A stretch of 64,000 nt of DNA from Lindgomyces ingoldianus. Its lineage: Eukaryota > Ascomycota > Dothideomycetes > Pleosporales > Lindgomycetaceae. Location: assembly GCF_010093535.1 (NCBI RefSeq), contig NW_022985173.1, forward strand, positions 1,332,480-1,396,479, given 5' to 3'. Positions 24,101-33,329 of this stretch are shown here, piece after piece (within the stretch, counting starts at the first letter, position 1; each line of letters opens with the position of its first letter). The notes under the pieces are model-generated. The model was not told where the DNA came from, did not search any database, and was given only the letters and a program-made list of their open reading frames with translations. Both the position numbers and the translations under genes were made by a program.

Positions 24101-24933
24101 ATATTACTTAAATAATAACTTAAGTAACTTTACTAAATATTATAAAAAAACTAGACTAGGTTATGTCTTTAGATTCTTTAAAATTAATTAATGCATTACT
24201 TTAAAAAATTAAGCCTTTTTTATGTAAAAGTAAAAACTTTTACTTTACTATTATTAAATAGGAAATAAACTACTTCTTTATACTAACTATTTATGTGTTC
24301 TAGCAGACTTACTGCTGTGCACCTAACTTATTTAAAAAGTCTATAATTAAGTATCTTTAGCACACCTTAGTGCTACTAAGACCTATTAGTTACTGTTCTA
24401 AAAGTACTACTAAAAGGGTATAAAAGCTACTTATAAATAATATATATAGAATTACCTTTTTTATTATAAAGCTTATCTAAAATAGACCTAAACTCTAGAG
24501 TTTATCTACTTTTTTTTAATCCCTAATTAACTAATGCAGCACTTATGTATTAACTTTAAGGATTTCTTTAAAAACAAGTCTAGTAATAACTAGATTATAG
24601 TTATAATTAATTACATATTTAAATAAGCTATTTTTATTTTTTACTACAAAATAATTAACACTTAAAAAATAGCTACCTTATTTATTTAATAAGTGTACTA
24701 TTTTAGTTATACACCTAAAACTATTATTTCTAATTAAGGACTTTAGTTTATATTAAGTTTTTAGTCTAAATTCTGTTAAATTTTAGGCATAAAAGTTAAG
24801 CTTTTTACTGCCTATTATAAGAAGACAGATAGCTAAATAGAGATTATAAATAAGTATATTAATTAAAGACTAAGGCCTTTTATATTTTTTTACTAAAATA
24901 ACTAGAGTTTCTTACTGCCCCTAATTAATTAGG
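21112..24933 (+). pseudogene. gypsy E gag-pol block 1 (gag C-term, PR, RT, RNase H, IN core)
   Basis: Gag C-terminal region with a CX2CX4HX4C knuckle at 21590-21631 (CYNYSKLEHF, two Cys now Tyr). Protease motif at about 21880-21912 reads LVNTSTYSFL where LVDTGATYSFL-type sequence is expected (both D and G changed). RT at about 22770-23450, catalytic box YLNNIFIYF at 23191-23202, so both aspartates are lost. RNase H at about 23560-23990, including IYNKEL. Integrase with the second acidic motif IISN (Asp now Asn, about 24735) and the glutamate region FTAYYKKTD near 24800-24840. It is cut at 24938 in the middle of an NNxSFLLPL helix. Extremely RIP-mutated but with few indels, so it reads in one frame over long stretches. 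Confidence 0.87.
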
Positions 24934-24938
24934 CTTAG
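24934..24938. repeat. TSD of copy B, left (CTTAG)
   Basis: CTTAG before the left LTR of B is repeated at 31295-31299 after its right LTR. Removing the insert and one copy restores the E integrase frame. Confidence 0.93.
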
Positions 24939-25180
24939 TGTCCGTACGCAGCAGCAGCGTCACAGTCTGGATACGAGCGATCGCGCACGAGCAGGACCAC
25001 GTATCTCTGTCACATGATGCTCGTGCGCGAACCTCCGTGCGCGAACATCTAGATATCCCCCTTTTCCTCTGTACAGAGGAAAGANNNNNNNNNNTACGCT
25101 GTGCACACTGTACACTACTCTTACTCTTGCTACTTAAGTGCTTATACTATAAGCAGCTAGCTGTTAGAGCCTATTTAACA
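24939..25180 (+). repeat. 5' LTR of copia B, with sequence gap
   Basis: Outer edge keeps TGTCCGTACG and other CpG and TpG bases that are changed in the 3' LTR. A 12-bp inverted repeat (24982-24993 and 25018-25029) with a 24-nt spacer can form a hairpin. The N run at 25085-25094 stands for about 48 bp present in the right LTR. The 85-codon frame across this LTR is fortuitous. Confidence 0.94.
25085..25094. other. Assembly gap (10 N) inside the 5' LTR of B
   Basis: Comparison with the 280-bp right LTR shows that about 48 bp are missing here, so the true LTR is also about 280 bp. Confidence 0.97.
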
Positions 25181-25212
25181 CTAATTAGTAGTTAATTTAA
25201 TTAACTATAAAT

Positions 25213-25341
25213 TAGCAAGAGTAATAATAGAGTACCTACGCTCTATAAGGTACTTTGTTTTGTTACCTATCCCTTAGGAAGAGTAACAGCAGAGTACTTA
25301 CACCCTATAAGGTACTTTATTTAGTTACCTATCCCTTAGGA
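25213..25341 (+). repeat. Leader tandem repeat of copia B, about 62 bp x 2
   Basis: Two adjacent units, each containing AGTACCTACGCTCTATAAGG-like sequence (AGTACx...xGTACT can pair as a short hairpin) and ending ACCTATCCCTTAGG. Copy B3 has at least three units of the same repeat. It lies in the untranslated leader between LTR and gag. Confidence 0.85.
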
Positions 25342-25347
25342 TAGCAG

Positions 25348-25579
25348 ATTAATCCTTTGCATTGTACAGCAAGCTCTGCTACTGTACAAAGTAAAGAGGA
25401 GATAGTGTAAGACGCACACTAAAGCCACTAAAGCTGCACAACCTAGCAGCTAGACAATAGCACATTAATCCTTTACATCGCACAGCAAGCTCTGCTACTG
25501 TACAAAGTAAAGAGGAGATAGTGCAAGGCGCACACTAAAGCCATTAAAGCTGCACAACCTAGCAGCTAGACAACAGCAG
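25348..25579 (+). repeat. Leader tandem duplication of copia B, 116 bp x 2
   Basis: Units 25348-25463 and 25464-25579 differ by a handful of C/T and G/A changes. Copy B3 has this segment once (about 61610-61730), so the duplication is specific to copy B or was lost in B3. Confidence 0.92.
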
Positions 25580-25599
25580 TACCTGCGCAATCCACTAGA

Positions 25600-27440
25600 A
25601 AAGCAATTAACTATACTATTACAATAGAATCCTATTAGCAACTAACAACTCCGCGCGATAATAGGAAGAACAAGGAATAATTCCTATTATATAAACAACT
25701 TGCAAAGGACACAAGGATATTAGAGGCAACACTACAAAACAAGACTAGCCTAGAGTACTAGAATAACAAGATTAACATGTTAGAGGCTCTAACAAGCCTG
25801 CAGACTTAATTATACACAGGTTGCGTAATTGCTAATCTATGTATAACAACTTAAAAGGGCGCTACCCTTCTAAGTGCGTACATAAAGGATTTTAAAGGAT
25901 AGACACTACAAGACTTCTTAGCACTTAGCTGCGCGTTTAAAAGGGAGCTTATATAAGTGCTAGAGGACAAGGGAATCACACTACAGCTAGGCACTAAAGG
26001 TACCTAAGCCTAGAAGCTATACAATATAGCACAAGGGAAGGCAATTGCACTAGAAAGGCTTTGTACGCAACCCCTATTGCTATATAAGGCTCTGCACAGA
26101 AGTAGACTAAACACAATGCTGCTATTAACACTAAACGTACTAGCATCACCTGCTCCTACACCTCAGCCAGCACTACACCAATCACCGTACGAACAATACA
26201 TGCCACCCTACCCAACGCCTGCTCCACACCCTCAATCGTACACACCACCGCCTGCAGTAGTGTATGCACCACCGATACCACCTGCACAATCCATACCACA
26301 TCACAGCCCGTACAAACTTCCACCCTAGAGGGAAACCGCTAAAGAAAAACTCCTAGCAGACAAGATTATATAATTCTAAAAAGCATAAAAAAAAAACAAC
26401 AACTATATAAGTTAACTATATAACATCTTTATAAACAAAATAAGGATCTTTATTAATTTATGTTAATAGCTAGATATCTAGAAAACTTAGTACACAGACA
26501 TCTTTCTAGATATTCTAGAAGGCTAGGTAAATATGTACTATATGCACAACATAGGCCCTAGACATAACTAGAAGCATTTGTACAACACCTTAAGCAGTTA
26601 CTTTAACACTAATGTAAACTATAGCTAGTACTAGATAAACTAGACAATAATAACTTTTACATAATACTAATAAAAAAACTTTAATAAGAGTTTATATAAA
26701 GTCCTTAAAACAATAATTAACAAGCTTACGCTTATATAAAGGGCACTAGAAACAAAATTTTAAAAAGATGTTCTACTGCACACTGCTATTATACAAGCCT
26801 ATTAAGGATAACTAGAACTAGAACATGCTATGTTTACTATTAAGCCCTTATGTAAAGCCTTATTTAGTAACCTATAGGCATTACTTTAAGTTACTATAAA
26901 CTAAAGGGCAAACTAATATCTCTAGAAACTGCCTAATGTATACTACACAGACTGCTAATATAACTTTACATAATAAGAGTCTACACAACAAGAAGAAAGC
27001 TTCCCTCTGCGCAGAAAAGGACAACATAAAAGATCTCTATCTAGGTTTAGGCCACAATCTAGAGACAACTGTACGCAGACAAAGAAGTGCTTTGTCTACT
27101 ATAAGAAAGAATGTTAGTTATTAAACTACTCTTACAATAACTGTATACAAGCAAAGAACTAGTATGTTGCCTTATATAAAAATTTTTATAATAAGACCTT
27201 ATTATGTAAAGCTATTACCTTATACATCTAAGACTTTAAAGGTTACCCTAAAAAAAAGAATAATTTACACAATGTAAAGGAAATAAAATAAAAGGGTAAA
27301 AATGCTAAGAAAGCTGTTAACTACCTCACCTCTACTGCCTATCTACACTATGCAATAGAAAAGGACATCTACAGCATTAAACTTAAAAAATATGCTAAGC
27401 AGTTTATTCTTAATAACTAATACTATACAGTATACTAAGG
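25600..27440 (+). pseudogene. copia B gag region, RIP-degraded
   Basis: Reading frame traces with many TAA and TAG; the exact start is not determinable. The middle (26077-26328) is an 83-codon open stretch rich in Pro, Tyr and Ala (PPYPTPAPHP, YTPPPAVVYAPP) that retains dozens of CpA sites; this probably is a disordered Gag linker. Near the end, KKCFVYYKKEC at 27085-27117 matches the Cys motif seen in fungal copia Gag (Cys-x2-Cys with the second Cys now Tyr, followed by a further Cys and His). Gag would coat the RNA in virus-like particles. Family assignment is firm; residue limits are not. Confidence 0.75.
26077..26328 (+). pseudogene. Proline-rich open stretch in copia B gag
   Basis: 83 codons without a stop, opening MLYKALHRSRLNTMLLL and then strongly Pro-rich to a TAG at 26326-26328. 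Copy B3 (62240-62460) has the same segment with part of it also preserved (ACAATACATGCCACCCTACC-type bases). It is probably an internal part of Gag rather than a separate protein; the ATG has no special context. Confidence 0.55.
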
Positions 27441-28530
27441 CAAACTATAGGACACAGGCGCAGCAAAGATCTCTACTATTAGCAAGTTCTAACTTAAGGC
27501 GTATGTATAAAAGAACCTATGTATAGAAATTAATTAAATACTTAGCTAAATAGATATTAGCTTTAAAGGCTAAACACTAAAGGGATTAATTAGTACTGTA
27601 TAAATCTAGAACTTAATTAGTCTAGTTATATACTACATCTTAGAGACTCTAACACTATTTCTGCTATTACTAGCAGATGCTAACTAACTTAGGGTATACT
27701 TTAATAATGTTCTAAATGTTATTATATGTAAAGATAAAACTACTATACCTGTTATATAAAAATAAAGACACTTTTTTTTTAATGTTAGTAAGAAAGAATT
27801 TATGTCTTTCTTTACTAAATTAAAACTCTACCGCCTTTACTACTAATTTAGACACCCCTGCATAAAGAGACTCTAGAAGATGCTAACTAGCGCTAGCCAC
27901 AACATTAATGCTGTAGTGCTAGAAGAGATTAAGAAGTTCTACTACCTCTGCTAATTATATAACTAGGCCCTACAAAGATTTAAGTTTATAATTAAGGATA
28001 ACACCTACTTTAACTATAAAGTTATTATTAATGTTGTATAAATTAATAATAAAGATATTCTACATGTTATTAATGTAGACACATTATTTTAGGCTGCTAC
28101 ATTCCTAAAATCTATGTCTACATAAGATACCTAAGATGCACTGTGCAAATGCTAGATTAACACCTATTAAGAACCCCTAGACTATATTATGCATAACTCT
28201 AGTATAAACTTTGCTTTAGAGGATTTTTAAGCTTATGCAAAAATTATAGAAGCTACATGCAGGCAGATGCTAGTAGAAGCATATTAGGTAGTTAGAAAGG
28301 TTAAGCGCGCGCACACACCTCTCTAATAAGTGTTTAACATCTTAAAGACTAAGCTAGGTGACTGTACAGATAATAAGGCTATCCTGCAGATAGCAGTTAA
28401 GGCTCTAAACAACACAGCTAGCCCACACAGTCTAGTACCCACGCTGCTAGTTTTTAGGGCATACCTAAGAATTAACCTAGACTTCTTACTATTACTAGAC
28501 ATTATTGCACAAGCAAGCGCTATATAAAAG
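27441..28530 (+). pseudogene. copia B protease and integrase, RIP-degraded
   Basis: Retropepsin active site DTGAAKISTISKF begins at about 27450 and is intact at the Asp-Thr-Gly. GAG-pre-integrase at about 27823-27960 (LYRLYY, RHPCIKRL, then a C-rich FYYLC). Integrase core at about 28010-28500: NVDTLF (Asp region), DYIMHNSSINFA (second Asp now Asn in the HDA-type motif), then VEAYxVVRKVKRAHTPL around the catalytic Glu. From 28330 to 28527 the frame is open for 65 codons (LKTKLGDCTDNKAILQIAVK), a real part of the integrase C-terminal region and not a separate gene. Confidence 0.9.
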
Positions 28531-28899
28531 GTAATAAAGATACTTTAAAAGGACTATGCAAAAGTAAACATTAATTATGTAATTAACACTTATAATAGCT
28601 CTACAACATATAAAGTTCTTAACCTCCCCCTTAGCTTAAAGATTATAGCATAGAGAGAGAAAAAAGGCTAGACTAGCCTATACAAGATTAAGAGCATTAA
28701 AGAGAGAGACATTATTATTAAGAGAAAAAATAGCCTACTAAAGCTTTAATATACGCAGGTTAAACTATACTATAAAGAAAAGAAGGAAGACAACCTACCT
28801 ATAATAGATAACCTAGATAAACTAATCTCTGTACAAAAGAATCCTCTAAAGAAGAGGAAAAAAGAACAGCCTTATAAGAATGTTGCAGAGGCAGAACTA

Positions 28900-30670
28900 G
28901 AGCCCACCACAGACTAAGCCCCTTAGAATAGCAATGCTGCACTAGTGCAAAGAGAAGATATAGATACTAGAAGAAGTAAAAGGTAAAGGAAACCTGCATA
29001 AAGTCTAGACTAGGTATTCCTAACCTAGAAAAAAAAGGATAATTAGGCCTTATTTATTAAGCTTTATATAGATAGTGTAATTACTACACCTAGAGAACTA
29101 TTTAAGGAATTAGACTACACAAAGATAGACACTTTAATTACTAATAGCACTTTTAAGGTTATAGCATACAACCTAATAAGGCATAAAGGTTAGATTTTTA
29201 ACCTCTACCTTATATAAAAAGTAAAAGGTAAAACAACCTAACTATATAAAAAATCCTGCCTAGTGTTTACTAGCTACTTAGACAAAAAGAAGAGAGAAAT
29301 CCTTACCTAGTTACTAACTATCTAAAGGATAAGCTAGAGACTACTCTTAGCTATAAAAGTAAGCCTAAAAGCTACATACAGAATGCATTTTAAACTGCGT
29401 AATATTACATAAGTATACATCTAATTAATAGATAAGCTTATGCGCACGCTATACACAAAGCTACTAAAGGAGATGCGCTAGAGCTTTCTACTAAATATAA
29501 TACTCTAGGTTGTACAACTCTTGTATAGAGCTGCTAAATTAGGACTGTATTAGTTTAAGATATATTATAACTACTATAAAGAAAAGCTGCGCATGCACAT
29601 CTCTTTATATAACCCCTACTTTTTAATTACTAATAAAAAAGAGCACACTTTTAGTATTACTAGCTTATAAACAGATAACACCTTAAGCATTATAATAAAG
29701 AATTTTACACAAAGAAAAGAAAAAAAACTGTAGAAGGTAAAGTTCTATGTAAAAAGCAAGACTATTCTAGTAGAAAAGCAGCCTATTAAGTTTAATAGTA
29801 GAAGGATTAAGCTTACGCATAACATAGTAGTTTTTACTTAGAAGAGATAAGTAAGCTACCTTTATATAATTAACTTAGAGGACAAGGATGCTACACAACA
29901 ATATATTAAGTAATATGTAAAAGGGGTATACATTGCATCTATGTGTTAACTAGAGGCAGCATTTAACTTCTTTATTACTGCATAAACTACAGACCTTTTA
30001 CATAATAATATTAACACACTTAACACATAAATCTAATAGTAGATAGATAACAGTAAGCGTAGTTTTACCTTTCTACTATTACAGCTTAATTATGCAAAGC
30101 TGTTTATCTTTACAGATAAATTATTTACTAATAATAAAGACTTTAGCTTACAGCTAGGATTCTTAATTATATTAGGTAATAAGAACTGTACAGAGCAAAG
30201 TAACTGCTTTAAAATACTAGGCAACATTATACACTAGAATTCTACTAAGTATAAAAGAGTAACTAGGAGTGTCCTTGCTAGTAAACTATATAGAATAGTT
30301 AGAGGGTTTAATAATGCAATTACCCTTAGTACAACTCTATAGTAAATTATATAAACGCTTAAACTACTACTAATTCTAGTAGTAATCTGCATAGATTTAA
30401 GGTCTCTATATAATTGCCTTGTTAAGCTAGGCACTACTAGTAAAAAGTAACTTATAATTAACATTATGTTACTCTGCAAATTGTACAAGAAGAGGGAAAT
30501 TACTAAGATTAGGTAGATTAATAGTAAAGATAACCTAGTAAATGCATATATAAAGAAAACACTAAACTAGGCTCTTTAATTACTAGTCCTAACTAACTGC
30601 CTCTCTGTCTAGATAGAAGCATCTGTGGACTAGCTAGATCTTGTGCGCAAAGATGCCTTAGACTAACTAG
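28900..30670 (+). pseudogene. copia B reverse transcriptase and RNase H, RIP-degraded
   Basis: RVT_2 family. The position of the usual YVDD box carries SLxTDNTLS (ACA GAT AAC at 29671-29679). From memory of this fungal copia group the family form is LQTDDT, so the Tyr-Val is absent by ancestry and the second Asp was lost by RIP. RNase H follows with FIFTDKLFTNNKDF (30110-30145), KYKRVTRSVLASKLY (about 30250) and VVICIDLRSLYNCLVKLG (about 30385-30430). Pol ends near 30670 (SVDxLDLVRKDALD). A minus-strand 84-codon frame at 30234-30488 is an overlap artefact. Confidence 0.88.
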
Positions 30671-31014
30671 ACTAACAACGCTTTTATATAAGGCCTATTT
30701 CTTTTTGTTTTGTTTTGTTTTTTTTGTATTATACGTAATTATCTTTTTTATTATAAGGATCTGTTACTGCTAGCACTGTACAAAAAGAGAAAAGAGCTAG
30801 GGGATTGTACAGCAAGGCTTAGAAAGCAAAGGATAAAGAAGAGAAAAGCTATTTACATAGCGCAACTAGCCTATCCTAACACATAGCATTACTAAGGCAA
30901 GTCCTAATAAATAGGGTAGAGTAAAGGCAGAACGTAATTAGATAGACCTACACAGACAGAAGGGAGGTAACGCGTACAGAAGGCAACTCTTTAGACAAAA
31001 AGAAAAGTTGCTAG

Positions 31015-31294
31015 TGTCTGTACGCAGCAGCAGCGTCACAGTCTAGATACAAGCAATCGCGCACAAGCAGGACCACGTATCTCTGTCACATAATGCTTGT
31101 GCGCGAACCTCTGTGCGCGAACATCTAGATATCCCCCTTTTCCTCTGTACAGAGGAAAGAAAAGAGCAATAGAACTAGAAACATGTTGCCCTCACCTTAC
31201 CTACCTTGTACGCTGTGCACACTGTACACCACTCTTACTCTTGCTACTTAAGTGCTCATACTATAAGCAGCTAGCTGTCGGAGCCTATTTAACA
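31015..31294 (+). repeat. 3' LTR of copia B (280 bp)
   Basis: Starts TGTCTGTACG, ends TTTAACA. The inverted repeat is kept as CGCGCACAAGCA and TGCTTGTGCGCG: relative to the 5' LTR both arms changed in a matching way, so pairing is preserved. Preceded by a purine-rich stretch ACAAAAAGAAAAG (30997-31009). Confidence 0.95.
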
Positions 31295-31299
31295 CTTAG

Positions 31300-32038
31300 A
31301 TAACTTTACTTTATGTAATAATTAAAATGTTTTTATATTAAGTCTTATATAGCTCTAAACTATGTTAAAGCTAGGACTAGAAACATTCTACAGAACCTAT
31401 TACAGCTATAGATAAGCTAAATTATAAGGATGCTCTAGCATTAGCAACCTACATGCACGTAGCCTAGGCGTTAGCTAAGTCCTATATAAAGAAGGCCTAG
31501 AATTAGATGCAAACTATAGTTAACTACTACTACTAGCTAGTTAACTAAAAAGTTAGTAACATAGTTTACCTAAACACTAAGAACCTAGCTGTTTAAAGAC
31601 CTAGCTAAAAACTATTTAAATAATAAAAAGGCCTTTTTAAGGTACTTAAATAAGTTAGAAACTTATACTGCCTAAAGCTACTTTTAGAGTTAAAGATACA
31701 TAATATTTTTACACTAAATGTGCTTTATAAAGACTCTTAAGATCTACTTTTAAAACAAGAACCTTTAAAACCTCCTAAAATTACTATTAATAAGGTAAAG
31801 AAGTAAGAAGTAAAGAAAATACTTGCTAGCAAGCTCTACTAAAAAACACTTAAGTACTAGGTAAAATAAGTAAGACATAACTCTAATCTAGTCTAATATA
31901 AGGCTTTAAATTTTATAAGTTCTTTTTATAAACTAAAGGCTTTTTATAATAAACATTTAAATTAGCTAAAACTTTTAAGAGCCTTATATAAGTAAATTAA
32001 GGCTTTTAAAGCTAGTGTAAAAGGCATAGATTACTTAG
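31300..32038 (+). pseudogene. gypsy E pol block 2 (integrase C-terminus and chromodomain)
   Basis: Continues the integrase frame from 24933. The stretch reads as the conserved region after the core (AxITLLYVIIKMFLY, VLYSSK). A chromodomain is recognisable at 31823-31920: LASKLYxKTLKYxVKxVRHNS then VxYKALNF, with the Trp codons now stops. Interrupted at 32038 by M2 (TSD CTTAG at 32034-32038) inside the tail GIDYLV. Confidence 0.86.
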
Positions 32039-32356
32039 TGTTACGATTGTGCACGAGTAAGGTTATAGAGGTTCACGGAGGTCTAGTTTAATTACTATGT
32101 AAGGTATTATAGTAGGTACAAGACGTTGTGTGAGGAACAGAAAGGTTTAGAAGAAAATTAGTAATTAAATACTTAGCTTAGAAGTCTAAGCGCTTTAAGT
32201 ATAAATTAAGCCTATTTTAAGTTTAGTTAGTGTTAAGGCAGTTTATGCTTAAGTTTATATCTATGTTGTGTTGTATTTATGTTAGACGTGCACTAATAAT
32301 ACTCTAGTACGCGTCTAATACAGTTATGTCTAGGATCTAGGGAGGATACTGTGACA
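32039..32356 (-). repeat. M2 3' LTR
   Basis: Starts TGTTACGATTG, ends ACTGTGACA. The outer 50 bp keep GTGCACGAG, which is ATGCATAAG in the partner LTR. Confidence 0.94.
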
Positions 32357-32996
32357 GTACCCTAATCTTATTAGAAAGAGAATCCTTTACATTAGTAGTT
32401 CTAGCATTAAGTTGTCTTTGTTAGGGTACAGGTTTAGTTTAGATAGGTATTAGGCGTAGAATTAGGTTACTGCAGAGTTCTCTTATAGGGCTTCTGCAGG
32501 TTCCTACAATAGTTTGTTGTATCTAGTCTATTTTATAAGGTATTTATAGATACAATTTTTTTTATTAAACTAGATCTATTTAACATCTTCTATAATGTAT
32601 TCTAGTTTATTGTTTATAATAATAGGTTTAGGTAGCAGGTTTAGCTGTCTAGGTAGATAGTTAGATTTAGAGGCTGCTTAGCGCAGCAACAATACGTAGA
32701 ACACAGGGTGTATCTTTATGCTGTTAGGAAGGATTAATTAGTAAGCATGCAATAAGACTATATAGGCTACTGTAAAGAGGCTAAGGTTCTTTTAATTAAG
32801 TTTCTTTAATTATTAGTTTATTTAGATATTTCTAGCGTCTAGCTAGACCTTCTTGCCAGCTGCATACGCAGGGGCGGGGGTTTAAAATTAGTTTACGTAC
32901 TCTTGTTAAAAAGCTTAAGCCTATGTAAGCTCTTTATAAACGTATTTAGATATGTTTTAGATTTTGTTAATAAGTTTATTTATGTTTATTACTTGT
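32357..32996 (-). pseudogene. M2 pol 3' part (integrase tail and chromodomain)
   Basis: Collinear with 35995-36634 of M1. In minus-strand reading it contains the degraded chromodomain (about 32500-32640) and upstream linker. A minus-strand purine tract abuts the LTR. Ends at the TSD of P1 (CTTGT, 32992-32996). Confidence 0.82.
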
Positions 32997-33314
32997 TGTC
33001 ACAGTATCCTCTCTAGATCCTAGACATAACTGTATTAGACGCGTACTAGAGTATTATTAGTGCACGTCTGACACAAACATAACACAACATAGACATAAAC
33101 TTAAGCATAAACTGCCTTAACACTAACTAAACCTAAAATAGGCTTAATTTATACTTAAAGCGCTTAGACTTCTAAGCTAAGTATTTAATTACTAATTTTT
33201 TTTTAAACTTTTCTATTCTTTACACAACGTCTTATACCTACTATAATACCTTACATAGTAATTAAACTAGACCTCTGTAAAGCTCTATAACCTTACTTAT
33301 GCATAATTATAACA
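32997..33314 (+). repeat. P1 5' LTR
   Basis: Starts TGTCACAGTATCC, ends ATTATAACA; reverse complement of the M1 and M2 LTRs. Confidence 0.94.
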
Positions 33315-33329
33315 TTACATTATGTTAAA

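Larger units (their letters stand above)
24939..31294 (+). mobile_element. Ty1/copia element B, both LTRs present, least mutated copy of its family
   Basis: LTRs 24939-25180 (242 bp with a 10-N gap) and 31015-31294 (280 bp), starting TGTC and ending AACA, flanked by TSD CTTAG. Order of domains on the plus strand: gag with a Cys motif, protease DTGA, integrase, reverse transcriptase, RNase H. Reference for the truncated copies B' (5522-6738), B2 (6739-20011) and B3 (61116-64000). Still carries dozens of TAA and TAG in frame. Confidence 0.95.

Noticed and set aside
24938..25195. 85-codon frame over the B 5' LTR, and its relatives at 31097-31303 and 61198-61410
   Set aside because: Spans a sequence gap and LTR boundaries; a chance frame shared because the LTR is shared.
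26936..27124. 62-codon plus-strand frame as a separate small protein
   Set aside because: Inside the gag region of copia B and out of frame with the Cys motif at 27085-27117; probably a chance opening.
30234..30488. 84-codon minus-strand frame
   Set aside because: Lies antisense to the RNase H region of copia B, which reads with family motifs on the plus strand.
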